A DNA stretch of 64,000 nucleotides from Podospora bellae-mahoneyi (lineage: Eukaryota; Ascomycota; Sordariomycetes; Sordariales; Podosporaceae), in assembly GCF_035222275.1 (NCBI RefSeq), contig NC_085884.1, positions 186,001-250,000 of the forward strand, written 5' to 3'. The notes below the pieces were generated by a model that was given only the letters and a program-made list of their open reading frames with translations, did no database searches and had not been told where the DNA came from. Numbering within the stretch: the stretch's first letter is position 1; every line of letters begins with the position of its first letter. Shown here piece by piece: positions 11,549-23,217 of this stretch. The position numbers and the translations under genes were made by a program.

Positions 11549-13831
11549 ATGGGGTCACCAACCGCTGTGACGGCCGATGATCACCAACGCTACCAGTACA
11601 AACCCCTTCCAACAGCAACATCCATCAGGGTGCTCCAAATCAAGGGTGTACAAGAGGGAAAGCTCTGCATTTCTCTCGAGTTGATCGATCTTGCGGACGA
11701 CCCTTTCTTCTACGCCCTATCCTATACTTGGGGCAACCCTCATGCCAATGGCGTGGACTTCACCGAGCACTTCAACACCGTCTCGGGCGAGTACACCAGC
11801 GAGTCAAAAACCGAGACTGTTTGTCACGGAAAAAGCATCTACATACAGACCAACTTGGCCGACTTTCTTCAGGAGCTCCAGAGCTCTCTCGAACAGCAAG
11901 ACAGTCCCTTCCAAATACCCGGCAGCCGTGAATTCCGGATCTGGGTTGACGCTGTCTGCATCAACCAAGATGATCTCGAAGAGCGGGCTTTCCAGGTTCA
12001 GATGATGGGGGATGTGTACCGAAAAGCGGCCCGGACAATCATCTGGCTGGGTCGTGGAGATCAGTACACCACAGACGCTGTCGAGGCCATTTCCAAATTG
12101 GCAGCATGTCGCCAAGACGTCTTTGTTCAAAGCAATATTACCCCCTTTCGCCAGCAAGAACCTGATGTCTACACGGCGAGTGGTGTGCCCTACATTAGTT
12201 GGATGGAGTGGTGCAGTTTAGCCGCGTTTTTCAAAAGACAGTGGTTTTCCCGCTTGTGGATTGTCCAGGAGGTCATCCTCTCCCGAGAGCTCTCTCTGAT
12301 GTGCGGCAGTCACCAGATTTGCTGGGAAGTCCTAGTGACAGCAGCACGCACCGTTGAGGCTCGCTGCAAAGTCCTGGGCTTCAGTCCCAGCACTCTCTTC
12401 ATGCAAGCTCACGAAATTGCAGTTGCCTTGGAGCACAATACCGTCCAGTTGGCCCGCTGGAGAGATTTCTACTATGGCACCTCGGCACCGGAACCACAGA
12501 CTAGGATCACTTTTGAGAACCTCATCTACGATACCTGGATCTTTTCAGCCACCGATCCCCGCGATAAAGTCTATGGCATGTTTGGGCTGATGAAGACGGA
12601 TCTCAAGGCAAAGATGGCTGTGGATTACACCAGTCCTGTCGAGCTTATCTATGCACTGACGACCAAGCACATGATCGACCATTACTCGTCACTGCAAATC
12701 CTGTCATGTGTTCAAGACGCTTCTATCAGAAGGATCAAACCCTCCCCATCATGGACGCCCGATCTCTCACTGCCATACTTCAACATGATGTGCTCAAATG
12801 GCTTCTTCTGCGCGGCTGGGGTGGAGAACAAGACACCGCAGCTTCTGCCTTCATCGTCCTGGGACCGCCTGAAGTTGAAAGGCTGCCTATTTGACACCAT
12901 CGTGGAGACGGGAAATGACAGAACGAACCACGTCAACTCCTCTGTTTTGCTTGATCCCTCTTGGTTTGAATTGTGCATGTTGCTCTCGCAACCCTATCAA
13001 CATACAGGAGAGCCACGAACAGAGGTTCTTTGGAGGACCCTGTGCGCGAACCAAACTTCTGAATCTGTTGTCCCTGCTCCGAAGGACTATGGGATTCTTT
13101 TCAAAGAGTTATTGTCAGCGATGATCATGGTCAGGGCAGAGATTGAGTCAGAGGCATATACAGAGGACCAAGCCAAGCAGGAAGCCAGAGGTGATCCTGG
13201 GCCGCCACCGGATTGCTGCACAGGCTTTATGGATGTACTGGGTAAGGCTAAAGAAAAGTGGACATTCGCCGAGTTCGACACATTGGGCCGGGAGGAAATC
13301 CTGCGTCATCTCTGCCAGAGACCGAGATTCCTGAGCTCTGATCGGCATGGCTGGTTGATTTATACTCTGACAAAACTCCAGATCTTGGCTTTGACGGAAG
13401 ACAACCCAAATACACCAAACTGGGAGGAGCTGGAACAGTTCTTTTACAACCCAACTTATGTCATGAGAAGAAAGAAGGGCCATGACATGGTGCTCGTTCG
13501 ACAAAACGATGAGCGGTTCTCGGCTAGTTTTCATAAGAGATACGGGAAGCGCAAGTTGTTTCTGACGGAAAAGGGGTATCTTGGACTGGGGCCAGCGAGC
13601 GCCAAAGTGGGAGATGTTGTTGCGATTCTGGCTGGTGCAGAGGGGCCTTTTATTCTGCGCCATGGCCATCCGGGATGTGACATTGGAGAAGAAAACCAGG
13701 AGGAACGGAAAGAAAAAGAGGGAGAGAATGAAGTGATGAGTCTTGTGGGACAGGCGTATGTTCATGGCATCATGAACGGTGAAGCTGTGGAGGAGGAAGG
13801 CTTTAAGCTTCGAGAAATCGAACTGGCTTAA
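11549..13831 (+). CDS. HET-domain protein 1 (heterokaryon incompatibility)
   Basis: One uninterrupted frame of 760 residues from the ATG at 11549. The HET domain (Pfam PF06985 as I know it) is clear: FYALSYTWG at residues 54-62, WVDAVCINQDD at 132-142, then helices ending in ARTIIWLGRG. The family acts in fungal non-self recognition, where HET domains trigger programmed death of fused cells, and the fold is related to TIR domains. The remaining 550 residues contain no WD, ankyrin, TPR or NACHT repeats that I can see. A part near residue 320 (TDPRDKVYGMFGL) is a conserved block often found behind HET domains. The last 80 residues are charged. No intron, unlike HET gene 2. Whether it is an active incompatibility gene cannot be told from sequence. 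Confidence 0.92.
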   Translation: MGSPTAVTADDHQRYQYKPLPTATSIRVLQIKGVQEGKLCISLELIDLADDPFFYALSYTWGNPHANGVDFTEHFNTVSGEYTSESKTETVCHGKSIYIQTNLADFLQELQSSLEQQDSPFQIPGSREFRIWVDAVCINQDDLEERAFQVQMMGDVYRKAARTIIWLGRGDQYTTDAVEAISKLAACRQDVFVQSNITPFRQQEPDVYTASGVPYISWMEWCSLAAFFKRQWFSRLWIVQEVILSRELSLMCGSHQICWEVLVTAARTVEARCKVLGFSPSTLFMQAHEIAVALEHNTVQLARWRDFYYGTSAPEPQTRITFENLIYDTWIFSATDPRDKVYGMFGLMKTDLKAKMAVDYTSPVELIYALTTKHMIDHYSSLQILSCVQDASIRRIKPSPSWTPDLSLPYFNMMCSNGFFCAAGVENKTPQLLPSSSWDRLKLKGCLFDTIVETGNDRTNHVNSSVLLDPSWFELCMLLSQPYQHTGEPRTEVLWRTLCANQTSESVVPAPKDYGILFKELLSAMIMVRAEIESEAYTEDQAKQEARGDPGPPPDCCTGFMDVLGKAKEKWTFAEFDTLGREEILRHLCQRPRFLSSDRHGWLIYTLTKLQILALTEDNPNTPNWEELEQFFYNPTYVMRRKKGHDMVLVRQNDERFSASFHKRYGKRKLFLTEKGYLGLGPASAKVGDVVAILAGAEGPFILRHGHPGCDIGEENQEERKEKEGENEVMSLVGQAYVHGIMNGEAVEEEGFKLREIELA

Positions 13832-14173
13832 TCGACAGCCTCTCACCTCGTCGGCGGACGTCGTTTCCCGATAAAGCTCTGGCTTGATTTCATGGGGGAT
13901 TGGAGGTGCTGTCAAGCGTGCGGGGTAGGACTACCTAGTGTCCCCAGATGACCACCATCCAGGCTAATGGCTATTTAACAATTGCCGACAACTACCAGTT
14001 GAGAATGTGGCGGATAAAGATGAACCGCTGTGCCGGTAGGTTGCCTGCCATGCTCACCAAGAATAAAAGACCTGGACCCTTCCGCAGGCTGATTCAGAAC
14101 TTTCAACCTGCATACCTAAGGTAACACCCCTGAAGAGACATCGGTTTGTTTACATTGAGAGTATCCACTCAGG
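13832..14173. other. Intergenic, HET gene 1 to dehydrogenase
   Basis: 342 bp holding the 3' end of HET gene 1 and the promoter of the downstream dehydrogenase; no other feature seen. Confidence 0.5.
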
Positions 14174-15393
14174 ATGACTTCCCGGACGGATTTTGGCCAG
14201 CAAACGCTAGGATCGGAGGTGGCCAAGGTGTTTGCTGACCAGATCAGAGGAAAGACTGGTACGTCCTCTTCACACCCGGCCTTATCAAGTCGAAACTCAG
14301 CCTGTCAATCAGCTGCTAACAACCACAGTGCTGATCACCGGCGTCAGTCCTAAAGGGATCGGATCTTCGACTGCTCTTAATTTTGCCTCTCAGGCCCCAG
14401 GGCTTCTCATTCTTGCATCTCGCACCCGAGCTCGCGTCGAAGAAGTAGCCTCCCAGATAAAAGAGGCATATCCATCTGTCAAACTCGAGATTGTCCTTCT
14501 CGACCTCAGTTCGCAAAAGTCCATCCGTCAAGCGGCCGCCGAAGTCTCCAGGCTCACAGACAAGTTGGACATTCTAGTCAACAACGCTGGAATCTGTGTT
14601 GTGACCCGCCAAAAGACACCGGAAGGCATCGAGCAGCAGTTTGGCACCAACCATATCGGGCCTTTTCTTTTCACCAACCTCCTTCTTCCTTTGTTGCGCA
14701 AGGCAGGCAAAACCAACCCTCCCGGGGCAACCAGAATCATCAGTGTCACCAGTGCCGGCCACAGGCTGTCTCCCATTCGGTTCTCGGATTACAACTTTGA
14801 AGGAGGAAAAGAAGTCCCGCCAGAGGAAGACCATTTCAAGCCGTTGGCCGGGGCCTTTGCAAAGTGCACTGAGGATGGCTACAACGGGATCGTCACGTAC
14901 GCGCAGAGCAAGACAGCCAATATCCTGTTTACCTTCTATCTGCAAAAATACTTGCCGTCTCAGGGGATTACGGCTTATACGCTGCACCCAGGAAGTACGT
15001 CATCTTTTTTTCTTTCTCACCTCTGGGTCTATGAGCAAGCTAACGAACCATGTTCAACAGGCATCTTGACCGACTTGAGCAGAGATCAAGACGAAGAGCT
15101 GGCGGCACAGTTCTACAAGGTGGCCCCGTACTGGAAATCTCCTGATGAAGGCTCATCCACCACGTTGGTTGCCGCCTTGGATCCGGCTTTGAACGGTGTG
15201 CTCTGCCTTCTTTTGTGCCGCCCCCATCTTACAGATAATAGAAACTGACAGAGGAACAGATACCAAAGGTTTATATCTGGTAGATTGCCAGTTCACAGAG
15301 CCACATCACCATGCCAAGGACCCTGTTGCTGCTGAGAGGCTATGGAGGCTGAGCGAGGAGTTGGTGGGAGAAAAGTTTGCCCTGACAGTTTGA
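14174..15393 (+). CDS. Short-chain dehydrogenase/reductase (SDR), four exons
   Basis: Exons 14174-14258, 14329-14994, 15061-15195 and 15260-15393; 339 residues. Introns are 70, 66 and 64 bp; the first two have GCTAAC branch sites and the third a CTGAC ten bases before its acceptor. For the third intron three acceptors exist; AACAG at 15255-15259 gives the uninterrupted join PALN/DTKGLYL expected in this family. Classical SDR marks are present: TGxSPKGIG nucleotide loop at 32-40, NNAG at 113-116, Ser170 and YxxxK at 219-223. It should be an NAD(P)(H)-dependent oxidoreductase of the retinol-dehydrogenase/Tic32-like group; such enzymes act on varied alcohols or ketones and the substrate is not predictable. 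No biosynthetic cluster lies around it. Confidence 0.87.
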
Positions 15394-16696
15394 TTACTTC
15401 TTGAGACTAATAGAGTCATGCACATTCTACCTACCTACCCTGCCCCAAAATCATCCGTCCCGTTGGAAAATACGAATTCCTGATTCAAGACTCGGGCACC
15501 GGGCAGCAACGGTCTAGGCCCGGCAGTCAGGCACACCCAACGGACCAAATACGCCGGGCGCCATTGACACAGCCTCAATTACTTAGATCCCAGGGCCATC
15601 CGCGCGGTCGTGGCATCGGCTGAGTAGTGTGATTTGGTGTGCTGGAATTTCCAATCGTCATGCGGGTCTCATGCAGGCAAGACAGCGAAAGCTGGGAGAT
15701 GGCAGGTTTGGGATTGTGGTGGGGTTGTGTCATGGTTGATTGGCTGCCATGCTGTAGACTATTGGGTGCAGCATCGCCCTGGACAAGAAGAGATGGGTGG
15801 AATCTGATTGCTGACGGGGCGGTCGTCATGGGAGGACGCGTGACGGCGTTGGAAGTATGGTTGAAGGGGGCATAGCCACCGTTTGTGTTGCCAATTTTCC
15901 ATGCGCGCCACCCGACTCTTACGACTCTAGTGGTGTATATAGGGTCTGGTGCTCTATCAAGGACGAAGCATTCGTCTGGATGTTGCTGTTTCTTTGTTTC
16001 GACGGTTTGCTGCTGATACCGACAATCTGGTCATCTAAGATTTGAAGGGCTGACAGTTCTTTATCCCGCTTTATCAATATTCTTGCCCTAGCGCACTGTT
16101 CGAGAAGCATACTGCCAACTCTATCTCTAATTTATATCTGTCTCATTGTTCAAAAGTACCGCTCAGAAATCCTGCATTCGGGAACACTAGGTAGCCCCCA
16201 CACGTCGAAAAAAAAAGGGGGGGGATTGCAAACCGAACAGGACGGAACCGCATCCGGACCCGGTTGTCACGGGATGGTGCCACAGGTAAGGCAGACCGTC
16301 TTACTCAGCTTTCCAATTTGAAAGATCTTTGCTTTTTCTTTTTCTTTTTCGCTTCACCAATCGGTTGCTCAGGCTTTTCTTTGTCTCGCGTATTTTCACC
16401 TCCAACCGCGACAGAAACATTTTGTGGGCTGGCTGTCTGGATTGTGACAAGCTGCATTCGGGAAAGAAAGTGAGCAGATAGCAAACGGACAGAGATATGT
16501 GGGGCTGTGTACCACGATCTTTGATGAAGATTGCTTTTTCACCCCAGCTTTGAAATTGTCGGTGCCCCCGTTGGAATAGATCATATTTTGTTCATCTGAT
16601 TTCACTCTTGTCGTCATTCTTATCCAGACACATCAACCCCTGGCCAAAACCCTGTATAGAGAAATCATTGACCTCGTCCCAACTTCAGCCGCGACC
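15394..16696. other. Gene-free stretch upstream of His-rich gene
   Basis: 1.3 kb with no supported gene. The last 100 to 200 bases should be the 5' leader of the gene at 16697. A G-rich run after poly-A at about 16209-16226 and T-rich runs near 16335 are the only visible features. Confidence 0.45.
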
Positions 16697-17426
16697 ATGC
16701 CCTTTTTCAAAAGATACCACTTTTCACACCACCACCACCACCGCAGGTCATCACCACCCGGAGATCTAGAAATGTCGGATTTTCAACACCACCCCGGCCA
16801 TTCGAGGATAAACTCTGGCAAGGCATCTTCAGCCAGCAGCAACAGCGGCTACGATCTCGACGACGACGCCATCACGCCGTGTCCACTGCTGGAGACAACA
16901 GCTAGCCATCAGACACACCACTCTCACCTCCGTAACCTTCAACCAAGCCACCACCGTCTATCACCAAATCAGCACAAATATGGCAGCCTGAGTCGAACTT
17001 CGAGCCAGAAAAGGCCGGCGTCGAGGTCCGAGTCGTGGAGGAGCAGCCAGCCTCGGCCATTCCACGGATATGTTGGGGACTACGATGAGGAAGAGGAAGA
17101 GTTGGATACGGCAATCCTATGGAAGCAGATGCTGGCGGTGCAGGACAGGTTCGGGTGCTATAATTCAGCGAGAATGAGGGCGGCTCTGGAAGGGGGCGAT
17201 ACCTCGATTCGTGAGTTGCTTTTGGAGTCGAGATAGATTCAGAAACTGCTGACACACTGAACAAATAGCATCGAAAATATGCCTTGATCTCATCAACGAC
17301 AGCATAGGTGAGATGCCCGAGGACGCAAGGCAGAGGATCGAGTTATTCCTCGAGGGCGAAGGCAGCGGCGCAATGATGAGAAGAGGGAAGTGGAAGAAGT
17401 TTTGGCACAGGGTTATTTATGTCTGA
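16697..17426 (+). CDS. Small His/Ser-rich protein of unknown function
   Basis: Exons 16697-17210 and 17269-17426 with a 58-bp intron (GTGAGT donor, CTGAC branch, ATAG acceptor); 223 residues. The N-terminus is basic with a run of five histidines at residues 11-15 and more His/Ser stretches to about residue 100. The C-terminal 80 residues are more ordered: an acidic patch, then an amphipathic helix (LWKQMLAVQDRFGCYNSARM) and, after the splice, a second helical part rich in Arg/Lys (RRGKWKKFWHRVIYV) at the very end. The C-terminal basic aromatic tail might touch membranes or nucleic acid; that is speculation. It converges with the next gene, only 81 bp separating the stop codons. Family not recognised. 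Confidence 0.72.
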
Positions 17427-17507
17427 GTTCTTCATTGTCAAATAGACCAAATCATGGAAATACACCAATCTGACCACCGCCAAGAGCAATGGAAAGTAAT
17501 ACGATCC

Positions 17508-18395
17508 TCAACGCTCCATCTCCCTCATCTCCAGACGAGGCTTACTCCTCCTCCTCTTCGCCCCACTGACAGACTTGACAGCCACCTCATAATTCTCCCC
17601 ACCGTGCCCAACAGCATGAACAACCACCTCCTCCCCAAACGGCCACCCCGACCCCTTCACCCACCTCCTCTCGTCAATCTCGCTCTCCTCATCCCCCGTC
17701 TCCCGCTCGTCATACTGCGCAAACATGCCCCGGTCCCTCTCCCCGCGCAGCAAGCTCCTGGCCTTTTCAAACGCCTCCTTCCGGGGCACACAGCAACCCG
17801 CCAGCTCGGTCCGCTGAAACGCGGTGCTGTTCTTGTCCCCTTTGGCATGTTTGAAATCCCATTTTGTCTGCAAGATGTAATGCAAATCATCATGTCCACA
17901 ACAGGTATCCGTCTCGTGCTGCGGGACCGTCGGGCCGGCGCCCTCTTTCCCTTCTCCGGGGTGGGAGTGATGAGGCAGCTTGTCCTCGTTGGGCTTGGTC
18001 ACGACGCCGACGAGGAATTCCTGTCCCGAGGGGGACAGAGCGTACACCTGAATGTTGTCGCCGTAGGGCCATTCCTGATACGGATGGAGGCTCGACTGGG
18101 TGACAAACTTGGTGAAGTCCGAAGGCGAGTAGTTGAGCGACTCTTTCAGGGCCACCTGGGCCCAGGCTTTTGCGGAGTCCAGATCGGTGTGGGTTCCCAG
18201 GACATAAGGGGTGCGGGTGGCTCCAGAGGTCGACTCGTGGTGCTCGATGATTGTCAGTGTCGTGTGATAAAGGTTTTCTGGCGCGCTTTGCGCCATGCCA
18301 GAGGGAGGAGCGTCTGTGTTGGCTGATGGCTCCTCTGGTGCTGCTACTGGCGTATTCTCATGGGGCGACAAATGCTGTTCGGCTTGGGCAGCCAT
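17508..18395 (-). CDS. Unrecognised conserved-looking protein, single exon
   Basis: One frame of 295 residues with an ATG at 18395. The first 40 residues are disordered (Ala/Pro/Glu). From about residue 42 the sequence looks globular, beginning LYHTTLTIIEHHES, with alternating strand and helix segments, followed by a mid region with a paired Cys (DTCCGHDDLHY) and a second ELAGCCVPRKEAF. The C-terminus is strongly basic (KRRRSKPRLEMREMER), a possible nuclear signal. Composition and codon choice match the flanking genes and the opposite strand has no better reading. I do not recognise the family. Convergent neighbour at 17426. Confidence 0.7.
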   Translation of the reverse strand: MAAQAEQHLSPHENTPVAAPEEPSANTDAPPSGMAQSAPENLYHTTLTIIEHHESTSGATRTPYVLGTHTDLDSAKAWAQVALKESLNYSPSDFTKFVTQSSLHPYQEWPYGDNIQVYALSPSGQEFLVGVVTKPNEDKLPHHSHPGEGKEGAGPTVPQHETDTCCGHDDLHYILQTKWDFKHAKGDKNSTAFQRTELAGCCVPRKEAFEKARSLLRGERDRGMFAQYDERETGDEESEIDERRWVKGSGWPFGEEVVVHAVGHGGENYEVAVKSVSGAKRRRSKPRLEMREMER

Positions 18396-19015
18396 GGTTT
18401 CCTTGGGCTCTGGATGAGCAACCGAATCCGTTTCAAATTATCCACATCAAATTGAGGAACTCGAACTTTCAACACATGTCTGAACAGGTTCAAGAGAGGC
18501 ACTACAAGTATTTGATGTAATCGGTATTGTCCGAGCTTCTTGCGGTTGGAACAGGGAGATGCATCCCGGTACATGACGCCAGTCTTGCGAAGGGTCATGT
18601 CTGTGCATCCTATGACAAGAACCCTCTCTAACTGCCTTGATTCTGTCAGTTTCTTCACGTCAGGTCCACATCTGGGGGTGGTCATCATCACACCTGCAAT
18701 CAAGCGGCACCTCCAGGGTTAAAGTTGATCAACTTGTTGATGTATGGTAGATGCCGAAAACGTAACCTATGACCCATGCTACCTCATAATTCCGAGTAAA
18801 ATAACCCCATAGGTTTGCTGCTAATCTTGCTACGTCATGGCAGAGGAGGCTTCCCATGTCCTCTTGCCCTCAAATTTGGTATGCGCCTTTGCCAAGGAGT
18901 AAGTGAATTCGTGGCTAGACTTCGTCCCAATGATAACAAGCCTTTCTCCCAGCCAGTTCGAACCGTAAAATGCCCGAGAACAAAAAAAAAAAAAAAGTCG
19001 GACTACAAGAAATGC
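18396..19015. other. Intergenic, upstream of 17508-18395 gene
   Basis: 620 bp with no gene. Holds the promoter of the minus-strand gene on its left and the 3' end of the transporter on its right. A 14-bp perfect palindrome AAGTTGATCAACTT lies at 18722-18735, and an 8-bp inverted pair AACCTATG/CATAGGTT lies just right of it. Confidence 0.45.
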
Positions 19016-20825
19016 TCAAGCAGCTGATTCCTTGTGTTCTCCAGAGACACCCATCTTTTCTTCCGCCGACAACGTTTCGTTGCGCTCCTGTCTGAGGGCA
19101 AGATTGCGCGTATTTTTGGTCTTCCAAGCGGGAGTCCCAATATACTTGATGGCTGTTCAGCGAAACAAAAATGGTTAGCAGGAATCGAAGAGAAACAGGA
19201 AGGCATGAAACGTACAGCCAGGCTTGGTATCATCAAACATCTCCTCAATCTCCTCAAGCGGCTTGTTGGCGGTTTCCGGGAACATGAAAAATACATGCAG
19301 GAACATGGCTGCGCAGAATGTCGCAAAAATAACATAGACCCTCCAGGTAATGTTGGCAAAGGCCGCAGGAACAAAGTAGGCCAGGGCAAAGTTGAAGGCC
19401 CAATTTGCCGATGTGCACAGGGCAACCGCTTTTCCACGAAGACGAAGGGGGAACAGCTCGGGAGGGTAGGTCCAGGAGACAGGACCCCAGGTGGGCGCAA
19501 ATGAGGCGACAAACAGGTAAGTCGCGGCGATGATAGCCTTGGCGGGCGGTCCCTCCACCGCCATCGACTCTGCCGTCGAGGTGAACTCTCCGGGGTAGGG
19601 CGCGCGGCCGTAGACGGCAAAGAGGCTTGCGTTGATACACAGCCAGAAACACATCAGGAATGCGCCCACAAGGAGAGTCGGTCGGCGACCCCAGCGATCC
19701 ATCCAGAGGAGGGCGGGAACGGTCATCACGACATTGATGACAAACTGAATGCCGCTCGGGAGAAGGACGGCGTTGGTACCAGGCTCGGACAGGCCTGCCA
19801 TGGTGAAAACATAGGTAATGTAGTACATCATGACATTCATGCCCGTCAACTGCGACCAAATTTGCGTAAAGACGCCGACCTGGGTTCGGTTAATCATGCC
19901 GGGAGTGAAGAGCTCAAAGTAGCTGACATCAGCATTGGCGCGCTCAAACTCCACCACCTCTCGAATCTCCGAAAGCTCCCTTATGACCCATGGAGAGTTG
20001 GGATCTCCCTTTCCATGGATCAGCGTCAGCACTTCCACGGCTTGCTCCCAACGATCCTTCTTGGCGAGCCAGCGGGGGGACTCCGGAAGAAAGACCAGTC
20101 CCAGGAACAGGAGGCCGGCGGGAACAGCTTGAAGACCCCAAGGAAGACGGAAGGCGGCGGTGCCCGGGATGAAGGAGCTGCCGTAGCAGATGAAGAACAT
20201 GATGAGTATGCCCCAGGTGATAGCCCATTGTTGGAAACCGATGAGACGACCGCGCTTCGAAGGAGGGGAGATTTCAGAGATGTACACAGGAACTTGGGCA
20301 GAGCATATTCCGACCGAGAACCCGTTGATGACGCGACCAATGGCCAACATGGGAATGTTGACCGAAGCGCATACAACCACTGAACCAATAATCCTGGACG
20401 ATGCAGGTCAGTCCGTAGCTCCACCACAGCAACACCAAAGTCCAAGAAGAGTTGCGACCTACCAGATAATGGCGCCAAGCTGAATCGAAGTCTTGCGCCC
20501 AAAAGCATCCGAGACAATGCCAGACACGAGAGCGCCGAGCCAAGAGCCGCCGGGCATGGCAGCAGTGATACCACCCTGAACGTCGTCCGTGGGTCCGAGA
20601 CAGAGGCCATTCTCATCATGGCCCCTTTGGTTGAACTGGCAGAGATAGGGTTGGGTCGAGATGATAGCCGACATGGACGAAATATCAAAGCCAAACAAGG
20701 CTCCGCCTGTGATGATTCCACTGTTAGACAAGTCCGAACGAGAAGAATGGTCCAAGAGAAAAGGGCTCAGACGTACCGATCACCGCCACGGCGGCGATGA
20801 AGTATATGTTGCCGATCTTCCACAT
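19016..20825 (-). CDS. MFS sugar transporter, four exons
   Basis: Minus-strand exons 20777-20825, 20463-20706, 19216-20393 and 19016-19152; introns 70, 68 and 63 bp, all with clean GT/AG and frame-true joins; 535 residues. It carries the signatures of the sugar porter family: FGFDISSMSAII in the first span, GRKTS and DRWGRRP loops, GRVINGFSVG and PVYISEISPPSKRGRL after span 4, PESPRWL before the central loop, and PETANKPLEEIEEMF after span 12. It should import a monosaccharide or related polyol/acid by proton symport at the plasma membrane. The block QIWSQLTGMNVMMYYI is typical of fungal hexose/pentose porters; the exact sugar cannot be told. The short first exon and last exon are easily missed. 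Confidence 0.9.
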
Positions 20826-23217
20826 CTTATGATCTTGCCTCTAGATGCCGCAGAATCGAGAGAAGGAGAAGGAGAATAGGTGATCGGTTAGGGGAGGGTG
20901 AAGTTCTTAGGTCCGGAAGGCAGTACGGCTAGAGGTTCTAGGTTGCTGGCCAAAGGAAAAGGAAGAGAGTTGTGATGATGGAGTCGGAAAGGTCAGAGAC
21001 CGGGCCTGCAGAGTGGAAGGAGACCACAGGAACCCAATGGTGGGGTACTGGGGCAAACAGGTGTGGGAATCAACTGGGGAAGCATTGAATGCGTGACGCG
21101 TGTGGGGGGGGGGGGCGTGTTGTTGGTAAAGACAGGAAGAGATCGCTCCTTCCTCTTTGTGACTGACAATGTGCCCACGTAAAAGCAAACAGATCTGGGT
21201 GAGCTCGTGAGGCGAGTGACGATGTTTGCATGCCTTGGACAGGTCACTGGGTCAGACTGAAGCTCGGATTGGGGCTGGCCGCTGACAGACACCACGATAT
21301 ATACCTACCTGGAGCTAGCCTGTCTGAGAAAACTACAGGGTCATGGGGCAGTTTAAGAGCAAGTCAGTTCCAGTGCCCTCGACCAGCTTTCTTTCGGCCG
21401 GTCTCCTAAGCTCATTTCCCCGAGATTGCAGCCTCTATCGAGAGGCCAAGTCAGGCGGTGAAGACGGAGAACGAGGCTCAGTTGCTCCGAGGGCATGCCG
21501 TGTAAGTCGGTAGCCCATTCCGGCAGGAAGGAGTGATTTGATTGGCTGTCCTACAGTGTCGGCTTTCTTTGTCCAGGTCACCCAGCCTTCTGTGGTGCGG
21601 TCACGGCAGTATAGAGTCTTGTGCAGGTTCCAATCATCGATGCTGCATTATCACCATGTCTCGCTCGGCCGAATACCGCGGCGGCTCTTCTTCAAACCTT
21701 ATCCGACGGGCTGGAAAGAAAGAATTGTTTCCCCCATCTTCCCCGCAAACAATCCCCGGACCCGACCTACCTTAACCTATCCAAGTTGAGTTGTCCATAG
21801 CGTCAGCAGGTTCTGTGAGTGGCTCTCAGGTAGGAGAGGCAAGATCGACCCCGTACCCGAGTTTCTCTTGACTTGGACGCCTTGTAGTCGGTGTAAGCAT
21901 CAGCCATGGTCTGCGGTGCACAGGGGCGGTGGTACCAAGGTGCCTCAGCATGAACGGGGTTTCGGGCGATAAATGCAATGAATAGCTTGTACACCGTACA
22001 TCGTTGCGTTCTTTGATGTCAAGAGGTCATGATGGCGGACAATCAACAACTCATGGTCCAAGATAATTTGAAGTGGACATGGGCCCGGATGCGGCAACAA
22101 ACTCCATGCATCTGTGACAGCTTTCAATGCTGTATACAATGCAATTCAGAGAGATACGTGGTAGGTGGCGACTTTGAACCATGATGTCACAGAGAAAGGA
22201 GCGGGATTGTTGACAAGAAGGGACGGCCCGGAGCCTACCTAGCTTGAGAATTACGAGTGAATTGTCGGATGAGGCTTTTAACGATTGAAATCACCGACGG
22301 ACCTTCGGCTTCGATGGTCATGTTATCAATGGGATATTAAGTGTGTCGGCCTGACAGTGCCAGACTGCATTCGCATCTCTGAGAGCATTTGACGTGTCCA
22401 AAAGCCGAGGAAAACCGTGCACCTTTGCATTTTTCACGTGTTTTCTTTCTCAGCCTGTCATGAGGGCTTTCACGGTATGTGCCGGTGTTTCTTTTGCATC
22501 CGATGTCATATGATGCTGTAAACACAATGCAATACCTGTCTCGTACTGGTAGCCAAGGGAGAGCCATAATCTGTTCAGGATGGAGAATGATAGGGGAGCA
22601 CAACGAAAAAGACGGTGAGTTGACTACCTGGATACCACATGATCCGCGGATTGTCTATTCAATACACCTATCAGTCTCAATTCAAGTATCTTAACAACTT
22701 TGTTCAGTTTGTGACACAGGTAGGCTTTGTTTGCCACTCCATGTCATATCGCACTGATGTTTTGTTTTGAAAATGGGAGAGGGAAAAACCCCTGCATCGC
22801 CAAAAGTTCCTTCGTTGTTCTCAGTTGTTTTATCAGAGGCTGCTTGCTGTTACATACGTGATGGCTGGAAACCAGGGGAATATTTGCCGCATGCATGGTG
22901 TTGTGCATGTTGCCTTAATTAAGGGGCCCAAGGGGACGTAATAGCTAACCCTATCCCCTTCTACCTTAAAGTGCTGCCAGGAGCAACCACGTGCCAAGCA
23001 CTGTGAGAACCCTGGTGGCTGCTGGCTGCTGGATGAGGTCAGCTGTTTTCGCATTTCCCAGCGCGTCAATCCAGGCTTGGCGCTCTCAGCACCGCAACCT
23101 TGAACCTGAATGCAGCGCCTCTCTGGCAGAGCTCTCCCCGTGCCCGTGTCGTTGTTGTTTTGGGTATCGCAAATACATCGAGTGAATCACTTCTCCGCCA
23201 GCGTCGCTTTATCTGCC
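20826..23217. other. 2.4-kb gene-free stretch between two divergent genes
   Basis: Promoter side of both the sugar transporter (-) and the polynucleotide kinase gene (+). A G10-type run sits at about 21108-21117 and the perfect palindrome CCTTAATTAAGG at 22913-22924. The reading frames are short and unconvincing. Confidence 0.45.

Noticed and set aside
15196-15241. Shorter third intron of the SDR gene ending at AATAG
   Set aside because: It keeps the frame but is only 46 bp and adds residues in a conserved junction; the 64-bp form has a better branch site and family fit.
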